Source: an uncultured Myxococcales bacterium (GTDB lineage Bacteria > Myxococcota_A > UBA9042). Taken from it: a stretch of 64,000 nt of DNA. Below are positions 17,129 through 26,009 of this stretch, in pieces. The stretch spans positions 372,001 to 436,000 of the forward strand of contig CAIMLR010000007.1 of the NCBI GenBank assembly GCA_903842345.1, given 5' to 3'. The notes under the pieces are model-generated. The model worked only from the letters and a program-made list of their open reading frames with translations, searched no databases and was not told the origin of the DNA. The position numbers and the translations under genes were made by a program. Position 1 is the first letter of the stretch; each line of letters begins with the position of its first letter.

Positions 17129-18499
17129 ATGGCTCCGATTGCGATTGCCAGCGACGACGATTTGGAACTGCTCGAAGGCTTTGACGGCGACGACCTGTCG
17201 CTTTCCGAGCAGACGCGCATCCAGGCGCCAACGTCGATGCCCAAGGGCGAGGCGGCGCTGGTGCCGATGCCGGTCGGCATGGATTGGGCGCTGTTCGCCA
17301 CGGTCATCGGCCTGATGACGGTCGGCCTGATCATGGCCTACTCCGCGTCCGTGTGGCTGGGCCTGCACAATTTCAACGGCGATGACGGCCACTTCCTGCA
17401 CAAACACATGCTGCACCTCAGCATTGGCGTGTTCGTGCTGCTGATCGCGATTCGCACGCCGTACCAGCTGTACCGCAAGGTGGCGTATCCGCTGCTCGGG
17501 CTGTCGATGGTCGGTCTCGTGCTGGTGCTGATGTTCGGCCGCGTGGTCAACAACTCCCGGCGCTGGCTCGGGCCGTTCCAGGTCGCCGAGCTGGCCAAGC
17601 TGGCGTTTGTCATCTACCTCGCCCACGCGCTGACCAAGCAGATTTCCCGGCAGAATGCCCACAAATTTTCGGTCGGTTTCCTGCCGCACGCCGTCGTGTG
17701 GATGGTGGCTTTTGGCCTGCTGATGAAGGAGCCGGACCTCGGCAGCGGCATCGTGCTGGCGATCCTGCTGTTCGCGATGACCTTCATCGCCGGCACCAAC
17801 TTCAGCTACATCATCGGTCTGGGCGGCGTCGGCGTCGCGGCGCTGGGCGTGTTCATCGCCCACAATCCCATGCGCTTTGCCCGCATCAACGCGTACTTGC
17901 ACCAGCTGCTGTCGGTGATGGGGATGGAAGCGCTGCCGCAGGAGATGATTCGCGGCGCGTCCTACCAGTGGTTCAACGGCCACCTAGCGGTTGCGGCGGG
18001 CGGGCTGTTCGGCAAAGGCCTCGGGCTGTCAGAGCAGAAGCTCGGCTTTGTGCCGGAGTGCCATACCGACTGGGTGCTTTCGATTATCGCGGAGGAATTC
18101 GGCCTCATCGGCGTCGCGCTCGTCGCCCTGGCGTTCATCTTCTTCATCCGCCGCGGCCTCCGCATCGCGCTGCGGGCGCGCGACGAGTTTGGCCGCCTGC
18201 TGGCGTCTGGCATCACGATCCTTTTTGGCACGCAAGCTGCGGTCAACTTTGGCGTCGTCATGGGCACGCTGCCGACCAAAGGCCTGACGCTGCCGTTCGT
18301 TTCCTACGGCGGCTCGTCGATCATTGTGCTGGCGCTGGCCGCGGGCGTGCTGCTGAACGTGGGCCGCGGCGGCAATCCCGACGCGGAGTGGTCGCTGCCC
18401 AAGCTGCCGCGCTGGTTCCGCCGCGAGGAGAAGACCGCGCGCACCGGCAACACGCGGGTCATCATCAACCCCAGCCGCGCGACGGAGGGCAATCGCTGA
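17129..18499 (+). CDS. ftsW: Septal glycosyltransferase FtsW (SEDS family)
   Basis: 456 residues with an unusual acidic N-terminal extension of about 50 residues (DDDLELLEGFDGDDLSLSE) before the first helix. The SEDS core follows with about ten helices: MDWALFATVIGLMTVGLIMAYSAS, NNSRRWLGPFQVAELAKLAFVIYLA, GAGGLFGKGLG-like AAGGLFGKGLGLSEQKLGFVPECHTDWVLS and GTLPTKGLTLPFVSYGGSS. Enzymes of this family polymerise lipid II at the septum together with FtsI, which is encoded upstream. The ATG lies 3 nt after mraY with GAGG before it. The acidic extension is a candidate cytoplasmic docking segment (inference). Confidence 0.95.
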   Translation: MAPIAIASDDDLELLEGFDGDDLSLSEQTRIQAPTSMPKGEAALVPMPVGMDWALFATVIGLMTVGLIMAYSASVWLGLHNFNGDDGHFLHKHMLHLSIGVFVLLIAIRTPYQLYRKVAYPLLGLSMVGLVLVLMFGRVVNNSRRWLGPFQVAELAKLAFVIYLAHALTKQISRQNAHKFSVGFLPHAVVWMVAFGLLMKEPDLGSGIVLAILLFAMTFIAGTNFSYIIGLGGVGVAALGVFIAHNPMRFARINAYLHQLLSVMGMEALPQEMIRGASYQWFNGHLAVAAGGLFGKGLGLSEQKLGFVPECHTDWVLSIIAEEFGLIGVALVALAFIFFIRRGLRIALRARDEFGRLLASGITILFGTQAAVNFGVVMGTLPTKGLTLPFVSYGGSSIIVLALAAGVLLNVGRGGNPDAEWSLPKLPRWFRREEKTARTGNTRVIINPSRATEGNR

Positions 18500-19626
18500 T
18501 GGCCAACGTTGTAAGCCAGTTGCACAAGATTGTGCTTGCCGGCGGTGGCACGGGTGGTCACGTGACGCCCGCGCTCGCGCTCGCCGATGCGTTCCGCGCG
18601 GAAGTGCCGGGCTGCGACGTGCTGTTCATCGGCACGCCCCAAGGCATGGAAGCGACGCTGGTGCCCAAGCGCGGTTGGCGGATCGAGACCGTGCCCGGCT
18701 CGCGGCTGGTCGGCGGCGGCCTGCTGGCCAAGTTCAAGGGCCTCGGCAACCTGCTCCAGGGCATCCTTGCGGCCCGCGCGATCCTGAAGCGCGAGCGGCC
18801 ATCGCTCGTCATTGGCGTCGGCGGTTATGCGTCGGGGGCGGCGTTGCTCGCGGCGCGCACGCTGAACATTCCGACGGCGGTTCACGAGTCCAACGCGGTT
18901 CCCGGCCTGACAAACCGCGTGCTCGGCGCGCTTGTCGACCGCGTCTACCTCGGCTTTGCCGCCGCGCGCAGCGATTTCCCCCGCGATACCTGTGTCGTGT
19001 CGGGCAATCCAGTGCGCCCGGAAATTCGCATCGTCGGCGGTCAGCGACCGGAGACCTGGGACGGCGCACAGCGCCAGCACCCGCCGCGCATCCTGGTGGT
19101 GGGCGGCTCGCAGGGCTCGGAATTCCTGAACGAGCGGGTCCCCGGCCTGCTGGCTGCGCTCGCGGAGCTCGGCGTGACGGTGGAGGTTCGCCATCAGGTC
19201 GGCAAGCTCAGCGCCGCGCCGGTCGTTGCGCGCTACGTCGACAACGGCCTGACGCACACCGTCGAGTCGTTCATTGACGACATGGCCGCAGCCTACGCGT
19301 GGGCCGATCTTGCGATCACGCGTTCGGGTTCTGGAACGGTCGCTGAACTGGCGGCCGCGAGTCTGCCGGCGCTGCTGGTGCCGTTTCCCCATGCCGCGGG
19401 CGACCACCAGGCCGCCAACGCCAAGGCTTTCGCGGACGCGGGCGCGGGCGCGTGGGTGCGTCAGGGTGAGTGGAACGAGGCGCGGCTCGCGCATAACCTC
19501 AAAGACTTGTTGACCAATCCGCTCAAGTGGCAGGCGGCTTCGCTGGCGGCCCGGCAGATGGCGGGCGGCGATGCTGCGCTCGCCGTGGTGGAAGATTGCC
19601 AGGAATGGCTGGGGGCGCGCGGCTAA
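18499..19626 (+). CDS. murG: MurG, UDP-GlcNAc:lipid I glycosyltransferase
   Basis: 375 residues from the ATG at 18499, which overlaps the ftsW stop by one base (TGATG) and has GGAGGG 9 nt upstream. Family motifs are the N-terminal glycine loop LAGGGTGGHVTPALA, GVGGYASG, HESNAVPGLTNR, VVGGSQGSEFLNE and the C-terminal donor-binding run TRSGSGTVAELAAASLPALLVPFPHAAGDHQ. It converts lipid I to lipid II on the inner face of the membrane. murC, murB and ddl, which often follow, are absent here; ftsQ comes next. Confidence 0.97.
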   Translation: MANVVSQLHKIVLAGGGTGGHVTPALALADAFRAEVPGCDVLFIGTPQGMEATLVPKRGWRIETVPGSRLVGGGLLAKFKGLGNLLQGILAARAILKRERPSLVIGVGGYASGAALLAARTLNIPTAVHESNAVPGLTNRVLGALVDRVYLGFAAARSDFPRDTCVVSGNPVRPEIRIVGGQRPETWDGAQRQHPPRILVVGGSQGSEFLNERVPGLLAALAELGVTVEVRHQVGKLSAAPVVARYVDNGLTHTVESFIDDMAAAYAWADLAITRSGSGTVAELAAASLPALLVPFPHAAGDHQAANAKAFADAGAGAWVRQGEWNEARLAHNLKDLLTNPLKWQAASLAARQMAGGDAALAVVEDCQEWLGARG

Positions 19627-19645
19627 AACGCCCGTGAAAAAAGCT

Positions 19646-20797
19646 ATGGATACGCGCAATTACATCAAGCGTCAGACCAAAGTGCGCAACGTTCGCCGGG
19701 CGCGCATCGTCACGTGGCGCGAGCGTCTGGAGAGCGCGCGGGCGGCCTGGCACGCGCGGCAAGCCAAGCGCGCGGAACAGGCGGAAGCGGCGGAGGAGAA
19801 CGACGCGCCGCGCTTTCCGTGGGTCAAGCTGCTCGGCGCGCTGGCCGTGCTGGCCTGCGTGACCCAGCTGGTCTACGCCGCTGGCATCTTTGAGCAATAT
19901 ACCGTGCGCACCCAGCATTTTCACGTCGCCAAGTTTGAAGTGCTGGGTCAGAAGCGCGTCGATCGGCAGGCGATCATCGACGCGTCCGGCGTGAAGCCCG
20001 GTGCGTCGCTGACGGCGCTTGACCCCGTCGTCGTTCAGCGGACCGTGGAAGCGCTGCCGTGGGTGCGAACCGCGCGCGTCGATGCGCAACTGCCGTCGAC
20101 GCTTGTCATCCGCGTTTCCGAATACCAGCCGTTTGCCCTGCTGCTCAGCGACGCGGGCAAGCTGCTGCTCGTGGACCGCGGCGGTTTCGTCTTCAAGGAA
20201 GCGGATGCCGGCGAGGCGACCGACCTGCCGATCATCACCGGGCTGAGCGCTGGGTTGTCGCGGGATGTGCCGGTCGTTGATCAGCGCGCCGCCAAGGACA
20301 ATGCGCCGCTGACGGTGCATGAGACACCGACGCAGCGGCGCCTGTCCGATCTGCTGCGGCTGATCGACGCGCATGCCGTGAGTCCGCTGTCGGTGCGCTT
20401 CCCGCTGTCGGAGGTGCATTGGGATCCGGTCCTGGGCACGACGCTGATTTCCGCCAATGATGGCGGGGAGATTCGCCTCGGCCACGCGCTGGAGACGGAC
20501 CTGGGGCGGGCGTTCTCGCTGGTCGGCCGTTTGCTGGACCGGATTGACCGCCGCGGCGAATGGCTGCAATACGCGCTGCTGGACGACGACGTGCGCCAGG
20601 ATCGCGCGGTCGTGCGTGCGCTGCCGCTGCCGCAGAAGCCGGGCGATGAACTGACCCACGCGGGAGCAACGGCGCAAGTCGGCGCGCCCGCAGCGGTAAG
20701 CGCGCCCACGGGTGTGCCGGCCGGAGCGGACAAAGATGCCAAGACGGTCAAGGCGGCGACGGTCAAGCTGCCGGGCGACGACAATCAGGACGACTAG
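19646..20797 (+). CDS. ftsQ: Cell division protein FtsQ
   Basis: About 383 residues, using the ATG at 19646; an in-frame GTG at 19634 is an alternative and neither has a strong ribosome site. It has a basic cytoplasmic tail of about 50 residues, one membrane helix (WVKLLGALAVLACVTQLVYAAG), then a POTRA domain (VAKFEVLGQKRVDRQAII, ASGVKPGASLTALDPVVVQR, LPWVRTARVDAQLPSTLVIRV) and the beta domain with EYQPFALL. The C-terminus has an extra Ala/Pro/Lys-rich stretch of about 50 residues. FtsQ links FtsL/FtsB to the divisome. Confidence 0.92.
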   Translation: MDTRNYIKRQTKVRNVRRARIVTWRERLESARAAWHARQAKRAEQAEAAEENDAPRFPWVKLLGALAVLACVTQLVYAAGIFEQYTVRTQHFHVAKFEVLGQKRVDRQAIIDASGVKPGASLTALDPVVVQRTVEALPWVRTARVDAQLPSTLVIRVSEYQPFALLLSDAGKLLLVDRGGFVFKEADAGEATDLPIITGLSAGLSRDVPVVDQRAAKDNAPLTVHETPTQRRLSDLLRLIDAHAVSPLSVRFPLSEVHWDPVLGTTLISANDGGEIRLGHALETDLGRAFSLVGRLLDRIDRRGEWLQYALLDDDVRQDRAVVRALPLPQKPGDELTHAGATAQVGAPAAVSAPTGVPAGADKDAKTVKAATVKLPGDDNQDD

Positions 20798-20864
20798 CCG
20801 CCCCAAAGCGGCCGACGGGAAACGGGTTTACAGTTATAAAATGCAAGCAAAACGGGGGATTCAG

Positions 20865-22121
20865 ATGGCGCGGAAAGAAGAGATCATTGTGGGGTTGGAC
20901 GTCGGCACGCACAAAGTCGTGGCGATTGTCGGTGAAGTGAAGAGCGACGGCGGGATCGACATCATCGGCGTGGGCACGTCGGCGTCAAACGGCATCCGCA
21001 AGGGCGTCGTGGTCAACGTGAACGAGACGATGGAAGCCATCCAGCGCGCCGTGCATGAGGCCGAGCTGATGGCGGGCTGCACCGTCAACGCCGTCTACGT
21101 GTCGGTTTCAGGCAAGGATCTCAAGTCCTTCAACAACCGCGGCGTTGTCGCCGTGCAGAACCGCGAAGTGACGGAGATGGACGTGCAGCGCGTGCTGGAA
21201 AACGCGAAGGCCGTGCAGATCCCCGCCGACCGCACGATCCTGCACACCGTGCCGCAGGAATTCCTGGTCGATGACAACGATGGCATCCGCTACCCCATCG
21301 GCATCAGCGGCGTGCGCTTGCAGGTCAACGTCCACATCATCACGGCGCTGAACTCCGGCGTGCAGAACGTGGTGCAGTGCGCTGAACGCGCCGGCTTGCA
21401 CGTGCTCAAGTCGTCGGCGGAAATGTTGGCGTCCGGCCGCGCGGTCCTGGAAGACGACGAGAAGGAGCTCGGCGTGGTGCTCGTCGACATCGGCGGCGGC
21501 ACGACTGACATCGCCATCTACCACAACGGCTTCGTGGTCCACTCCGCCGTCCTCCCCGTCGGCGGCGACCACATCACCAACGACATCGCCGTCGGTCTGC
21601 GCACGCCCAAGGCGGAAGCCGAGCGCATCAAGATCCAGCACGGCTGCGCGCTGTCGACCATGGTCACGGACGACGAGAACATCGAAGTCGCGTGCGTGGG
21701 CGGCCGCGAGCCGATCGTGCGCAAGCGCAAGCTGCTGTGCGACATCGTCGAGCCGCGGATGGAAGAAATCTACCGGCTGATCGAACGCGAGATTCAGGCG
21801 TCGAACTTCGCCGACGTGCTCGGCTCCGGCGTCGTCATCACCGGCGGCACGGCGCTGCTGCCGGGCTGCGCGGAATTGGGCGAAGACGTGCTGGGTTTGC
21901 CAGTGCGGGTTGGCTATCCTCGGCAGGTCGGTGGCCTGCGCGACATGATCAATTCGCCGGTGTTCTCGACGGCGCTGGGTTTGGTGCTGCAGGGTTGTGA
22001 CGACGAGAACGAAACCGCCAAGGACGCCGGTCGCACCCGGCGCGCCAGCAGCAAAGCCGCCAAGAGCGCCGGCAACGGCATCTCGGCCCGCATCAAGGGT
22101 TGGCTCAGCGAAGTCTTCTAA
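20865..22121 (+). CDS. ftsA: Cell division protein FtsA (actin-like)
   Basis: 418 residues. The ATG at 20865 is preceded by GGGGGA 5-6 nt upstream and gives the typical start MARKEEIIVGLDVGTHKVVA. Actin/Hsp70-fold ATP-site motifs are VVLVDIGGGTTDIAIYHNG and GSGVVITGGTALLPG, and the 1C subdomain unique to FtsA is in place. The C-terminal amphipathic helix (ARIKGWLSEVF) that tethers FtsZ rings to the membrane is intact. The 67-nt gap from ftsQ includes an AT-rich TATAAA at 20835-20840, which might be the -10 of an internal ftsAZ promoter, though I see no -35 partner. Confidence 0.96.
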   Translation: MARKEEIIVGLDVGTHKVVAIVGEVKSDGGIDIIGVGTSASNGIRKGVVVNVNETMEAIQRAVHEAELMAGCTVNAVYVSVSGKDLKSFNNRGVVAVQNREVTEMDVQRVLENAKAVQIPADRTILHTVPQEFLVDDNDGIRYPIGISGVRLQVNVHIITALNSGVQNVVQCAERAGLHVLKSSAEMLASGRAVLEDDEKELGVVLVDIGGGTTDIAIYHNGFVVHSAVLPVGGDHITNDIAVGLRTPKAEAERIKIQHGCALSTMVTDDENIEVACVGGREPIVRKRKLLCDIVEPRMEEIYRLIEREIQASNFADVLGSGVVITGGTALLPGCAELGEDVLGLPVRVGYPRQVGGLRDMINSPVFSTALGLVLQGCDDENETAKDAGRTRRASSKAAKSAGNGISARIKGWLSEVF

Positions 22122-22172
22122 CCCAAACAACGCCGCGTCCACGACGCCACCCCTACCCTCACGAGGTCCACC

Positions 22173-23564
22173 ATGTTTGAATCCATCCAAATCGAATCGC
22201 CCACCGTGTTCGGCGCCAAAATCAAAGTCATCGGCGTCGGCGGCGGCGGCGGCAATGCCGTCAACAACCTGATCGAGGCCGAGCTCGGCCACATTGAGTA
22301 CATGGTCGCCAACACCGACGCGCAGGCCCTTGGCCGCAGTCGCGCCGGTACGCGCCTCCAGCTCGGCCAGATGCTCACGCGCGGCCTTGGCGCTGGCGGC
22401 AAGCCGGAAATGGGCCACAAGGCGGCGCTTGAGGACATGGAAGCGCTGCAGGCGGCGGTCGCGGATGCGGACATGGTGTTCATCACCGCCGGCATGGGCG
22501 GCGGCACGGGTACGGGCGCCGCGCCGGTGATCGCCCAGGCTGCGCGCGCGGCGGGCGCCTTGACGGTGGCGGTCGTGACGCGGCCGTTCGGCTTTGAAGG
22601 CATCAACCGCAGCAAGCAGGCGGAAGACGGCCTGCGCGAGTTGGCGGAACACGTTGACACGCTCATCGTCATCCCCAACGACCGCATTCTCAGCGTCGCG
22701 GATCGCAAGATCAGCTTCAAAGACGCGTTCAAGATGGTGGACGCCGTCGTCGTGGAAGCCGTCCGCGGCATCTCAGACATCATCCTCACGCCGGGCCTCG
22801 TCAACGTCGACTTTGCCGACGTGGTCGCCATCATGAAGGGCAAGGGCATGGCGCTCATGGGCACCGGTCGCGCTTCCGGCGACGATCGCGCGCGCGCGGC
22901 CGCCCGTCAGGCGATCTCCAGCCCGCTGCTGGAAGACGCCCGCGTGGAAGGCGCGACTGGCCTGCTCGTGGCGATCGCCGGCGCGGACCTGAGCCTGGCG
23001 GACATCAACGACGCGATGACGCTGATCCAGGAATCGGCCGCGGCGGAGACCAACACCATCTTTGGCGCCATCATCGACGAGAGCTTGGGCGACGACATCA
23101 AGGTGACGGTCGTGGCCACGGGTTTTGACCGGCTGCAACAGATTCGCTCGCTGGAGATGGTGCAGCAGCTGTCCCCGCGGGAACGCCAGCTGAACGTTCC
23201 GCCGCCGCCGCCGCCGACGGCTTCCTCGCTGCGGGTGACCGCGCCGCTGGAGCTGACCGGCGTGCAGGACGTGCGCATCTACGCGACGGCGGGTCGCGGC
23301 GATGTGATGCAAGTCGCCCATGCCGCGCCGCCGCCCGTGCCGGCTGCGATGCCGTCTGCGCGGCGTCAGGGCAATGAAAATCTGCCGATCGATCTGGACG
23401 AGCCGGCGTACACGCGGCGGACGCCGTCGTATGGCACGAGCCACGCGCAGGTGCAGCAGTCGCTCAACCAGAGCCCGCTGGCCAAGCGCGAGCCGATTGT
23501 CGGCAATCCCTTTGCCAATGAAGATGGCACGGAGATGGATCGCCCGGCGTTCATGCGCAAATAG
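22173..23564 (+). CDS. ftsZ: Cell division GTPase FtsZ
   Basis: 463 residues. The GTP-binding tubulin signature GGGTGTGAAPV is at about 109-119, with IKVIGVGGGGGNAVNNL at the N-terminus and the catalytic T7 loop VNVDFADVVAIM near 210-220. A variable Pro/Ala-rich linker follows from about 330, then the conserved C-terminal peptide DRPAFMRK, which normally binds FtsA. It polymerises into the Z-ring at mid-cell. GAGG precedes the ATG, and the gene sits 51 nt after ftsA. Confidence 0.97.
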   Translation: MFESIQIESPTVFGAKIKVIGVGGGGGNAVNNLIEAELGHIEYMVANTDAQALGRSRAGTRLQLGQMLTRGLGAGGKPEMGHKAALEDMEALQAAVADADMVFITAGMGGGTGTGAAPVIAQAARAAGALTVAVVTRPFGFEGINRSKQAEDGLRELAEHVDTLIVIPNDRILSVADRKISFKDAFKMVDAVVVEAVRGISDIILTPGLVNVDFADVVAIMKGKGMALMGTGRASGDDRARAAARQAISSPLLEDARVEGATGLLVAIAGADLSLADINDAMTLIQESAAAETNTIFGAIIDESLGDDIKVTVVATGFDRLQQIRSLEMVQQLSPRERQLNVPPPPPPTASSLRVTAPLELTGVQDVRIYATAGRGDVMQVAHAAPPPVPAAMPSARRQGNENLPIDLDEPAYTRRTPSYGTSHAQVQQSLNQSPLAKREPIVGNPFANEDGTEMDRPAFMRK

Positions 23565-23576
23565 GGGCGGCATCTG

Positions 23577-24080
23577 ATGGCTGAAGGCAATCCGCAGACG
23601 CAGCGCCGCATCGGCTTTGCGGTGATTCTGGCGCTGGCATGCATCGTCGCGCTCGCGCAGATTGTCGGCAGCAAGCGCCACGACGACGACGGCATCGACA
23701 AGGGCATCCGCGCGCTGGAAGCGGCCGCTCATGGCCCGCGCGACGAACGGGAGGAACACTTGGCCAAGGCCGAGCACTTCTTTGCGGCGTCGACGGGGAC
23801 GATTGTCGTCGAGCCGCAGGCTATCGTCGGCCTTGGGCTGGTAGACCAGATGGAGGGCGCGCTCGGCAAGCCGGATCCGGTGGCCCCCGACCTCGCGCAG
23901 CTGGACGAGAAACAGGCGGCGGCGCACGCGCAGGCGCTCATGGCGCGCGGCAAGCCGGAGGCGGCGCTGGCGTATCTGGCGCAGTCGCAAGTGCGGGCGC
24001 GGGCGGGACGCGGGCTGGCGGTGATCGCGCGGTTTGCTGAACGCTGGGTCGCGGTGAACGGCAAGACGCCAGCGCCGTAG
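23577..24080 (+). CDS. Small single-pass membrane protein after ftsZ, unknown
   Basis: 167 residues beginning 12 nt after ftsZ, with GGGGCGG 6 nt before the ATG, so it is part of the same transcript. One membrane helix near the N-terminus (IGFAVILALACIVALAQIVG) is followed by a helical, Ala-rich periplasmic part with a weak TPR-like pattern (ARGKPEAALAYLAQSQ). I did not recognise a family. It converges on the VWA gene with only 3 nt between the stop codons. The position suggests a divisome-related accessory role, but this is guilt by association. Confidence 0.6.
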   Translation: MAEGNPQTQRRIGFAVILALACIVALAQIVGSKRHDDDGIDKGIRALEAAAHGPRDEREEHLAKAEHFFAASTGTIVVEPQAIVGLGLVDQMEGALGKPDPVAPDLAQLDEKQAAAHAQALMARGKPEAALAYLAQSQVRARAGRGLAVIARFAERWVAVNGKTPAP

Positions 24081-24083
24081 CGA

Positions 24084-25391
24084 TCACCGCATCGACGACT
24101 TGACGCGCGAGCCGTCGCTCAGGTTGCTGCGCGCCACTTGCGTGCCCACCATGTGCATCTCCTTGAGCGCCATCTCCTCCACAAAGTGGCTGAGCTGTTC
24201 ACGCGCCTCCAGGAGCCGCTGCATGTGCGCGCGGATCTCCGGGTCGTCTTTGCCCATGTTGGCCAGCTGCGCGATCGCCTCGTCCAGCCGCCGCCGCACC
24301 GCGTTGAACTCGCCGCGGCGGTTCCGTTCCAGCACACCCAGCAGCGCGCGCGCCGCGACGACCGCCGCCGCTGCCCGCAGCACGCCAAAATGGCGCGGCT
24401 GCTCGTCATTGGCGCGGTGATTGGCCAGCCGCCAGCTGACGAGCTGCACGGGCAACTCCAGCGGCCCATCGGCGTCCGACAGGCGGGCTTCCACCGAGGG
24501 CGGATCGCCGTCCGCCGCACGCGGCAGCAGCGCCGTGACGATCAGGTCCACGCACTGGTCGCTCACCAAGTCGCCCAGCTCCACGCGCAGGTGCGTCCCC
24601 GTCCAAATCGCCGGATAGTCGCTCAGCAGCTCCAGCCGCACGCCCTGAGACGGCCACAGCTCCACGACGACGCCGCGGGCGACGATGTCCATCGCGTCGT
24701 TGATCTCCGTCGCCAGGATCGCCGCGAGCTGCGCGGCCTTTTGCACGTAGTAAAACTGGCCCGCGCCGGCCTTGGACATCGCCGCCAACAGCTCCTCGTT
24801 GAAATCTTCGCCGATGCCCAGCGCCGTTGTCGCGATCCCCTGCGCCCGGCGCCGGCGCGCCGCCTCGCTCAGCTCCAGCACTGAACTCGGGCCGTGGTTC
24901 GCCTGGCCGTCGGTCACCACAATGCAGCGGCCAATCGCCTGCGGATTCTGCACGCGCGCCAATTCGCCGCACGCCGCATCCCATCCCGCGTGCAGCGCCG
25001 TCGACCCGCGCGCTTCGATGCCGTCCAGCGCCCGCTGCGCCAGCAGCAGCGTCTGTGGCGTAACCGGCGTTCCCGCCGCGACCACGTCCACGCGGTCATC
25101 AAACACGGTCACGGCAAAATGGTCGCCGGTCTGCAGTTGCTGGAGCGCCGCCACGACCGCCTGCCGCGCCAGCACCATCTTCTCGCCGCCCATCGATCCG
25201 GAGCGGTCGAGCGCGAACGCCACCTGCACGGGCAGCCGTTCCTTGTGCACCTCAGCGAGGGCCGCTTGCACGCCGATCTGCAGGTAGCGCAGGCTGCGCG
25301 CACCGGAGCGACCAAGCGCGCGATCCGTCGTCGCCGTCAGCCCCTTCAGACCCTGATTCATGTTGTCATCGGGCACTTCAACCTGGGACAT
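24084..25391 (-). CDS. VWA-domain protein with intact MIDAS motif
   Basis: 435 residues, no signal peptide. A von Willebrand factor A domain starts near residue 55 with the metal-ion-dependent adhesion site D62-x-S-x-S (VAFALDRSGSMGGEKMVLAR), a conserved Thr (ARGSTALHAGW) and the Asp of CIVVTDGQAN. The C-terminal half is a beta-rich VIT/VWA-like part followed by helices (RRGEFNAVRRRLDEAIAQL). GGGAGGTAAGTC precedes the ATG. The MerR-type gene lies 3 nt upstream of the start, so the two form an operon. Cytoplasmic VWA proteins commonly act with AAA+ ATPases as assembly factors, but no MoxR-type ATPase is present nearby. Confidence 0.85.
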   Translation of the reverse strand: MSQVEVPDDNMNQGLKGLTATTDRALGRSGARSLRYLQIGVQAALAEVHKERLPVQVAFALDRSGSMGGEKMVLARQAVVAALQQLQTGDHFAVTVFDDRVDVVAAGTPVTPQTLLLAQRALDGIEARGSTALHAGWDAACGELARVQNPQAIGRCIVVTDGQANHGPSSVLELSEAARRRRAQGIATTALGIGEDFNEELLAAMSKAGAGQFYYVQKAAQLAAILATEINDAMDIVARGVVVELWPSQGVRLELLSDYPAIWTGTHLRVELGDLVSDQCVDLIVTALLPRAADGDPPSVEARLSDADGPLELPVQLVSWRLANHRANDEQPRHFGVLRAAAAVVAARALLGVLERNRRGEFNAVRRRLDEAIAQLANMGKDDPEIRAHMQRLLEAREQLSHFVEEMALKEMHMVGTQVARSNLSDGSRVKSSMR

Positions 25392-25394
25392 GAC

Positions 25395-25904
25395 TTACCT
25401 CCCTGACTTGTAGTTGAGATCACTGTTGAGCTTCTGGGCAAAATCCAGGAGCCGCTGCACACGCCGGTTGGCCGCAACGCCGAGGGGCCGCCGCAGATGC
25501 AGTTCCACCCCCGGCTCGAGCGTGATGCGCTCCCACTGCGACCGCGCGAGGCCTTCGTCCGGCCGCGAGGCTGCCATCGGCTCAGGCGGCGTCGGCGCCG
25601 AGAGCGCGGGCTGATAGACTGGCGGCGGCACCGGCAGGAACTGCGGCAGCGCCTCGACCGGCGTCGTCTCCAGGATCGCGCGGATCTTGGAAAGCTGCAT
25701 GCCGTCGGCCTGCATCTGGCGGATGAAGCGGAGTCGCTCCACGTGCTCCGCGGGATAGCGGGACGCCGGCCCCGCGCCGACCGGCGGCGTCAGCAGGCCG
25801 TTGAGAATGTAGAACCGGACGGTGCGGCGGTTCTCACCGGTCGCGTCGCACAGGGCTTCCAAGGTCAGCGGCGGAAGCGGCGTGGGGATTTGGGGCTTGG
25901 TCAT
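25395..25904 (-). CDS. MerR-family transcriptional regulator
   Basis: 169 residues from the ATG at 25904; an in-frame ATG at 25934 is the alternative and neither has a strong ribosome site. A MerR-type winged helix-turn-helix is at about 14-80: LTLEALCDATGENRRTVRFYILNGLLTPP, then SRYPAEHVERLRFIRQMQADGMQLSKIRAIL. The C-terminal region has no metal-binding Cys pattern and is Pro-rich, so the effector is unknown. It is transcribed into the VWA gene and probably controls that pair. A dyad lies just upstream. Confidence 0.85.
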   Translation of the reverse strand: MTKPQIPTPLPPLTLEALCDATGENRRTVRFYILNGLLTPPVGAGPASRYPAEHVERLRFIRQMQADGMQLSKIRAILETTPVEALPQFLPVPPPVYQPALSAPTPPEPMAASRPDEGLARSQWERITLEPGVELHLRRPLGVAANRRVQRLLDFAQKLNSDLNYKSGR

Positions 25905-25934
25905 CAGACTTGCTCGCCGATGTCGCGTTGGCAT

Positions 25935-25972
25935 CGTGAACAGAGTTGTGACAGTTCTCACGGCGAGTGTCA
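25935..25972 (-). promoter_or_regulatory. Candidate promoter and operator of the MerR-VWA operon
   Basis: On the minus strand TTGACA (25972-25967) is followed by a 28-bp dyad bounded by CGTGA/TCACG (25935-25962), lying in the spacer and -10 region as MerR-family operators do. The -10 is poor (CACAAC, 17 bp after the -35). Overlap of dyad and promoter suggests autoregulation. Confidence 0.35.
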
Positions 25973-26009
25973 AGTGAGATTTTTTCGGCGCGCGGGCAGC
26001 TGCCGATGG

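Noticed and set aside
25973-25990. T-run as an intrinsic terminator
   Set aside because: There is no GC-rich stem directly before it; the nearby dyad fits a promoter operator better.
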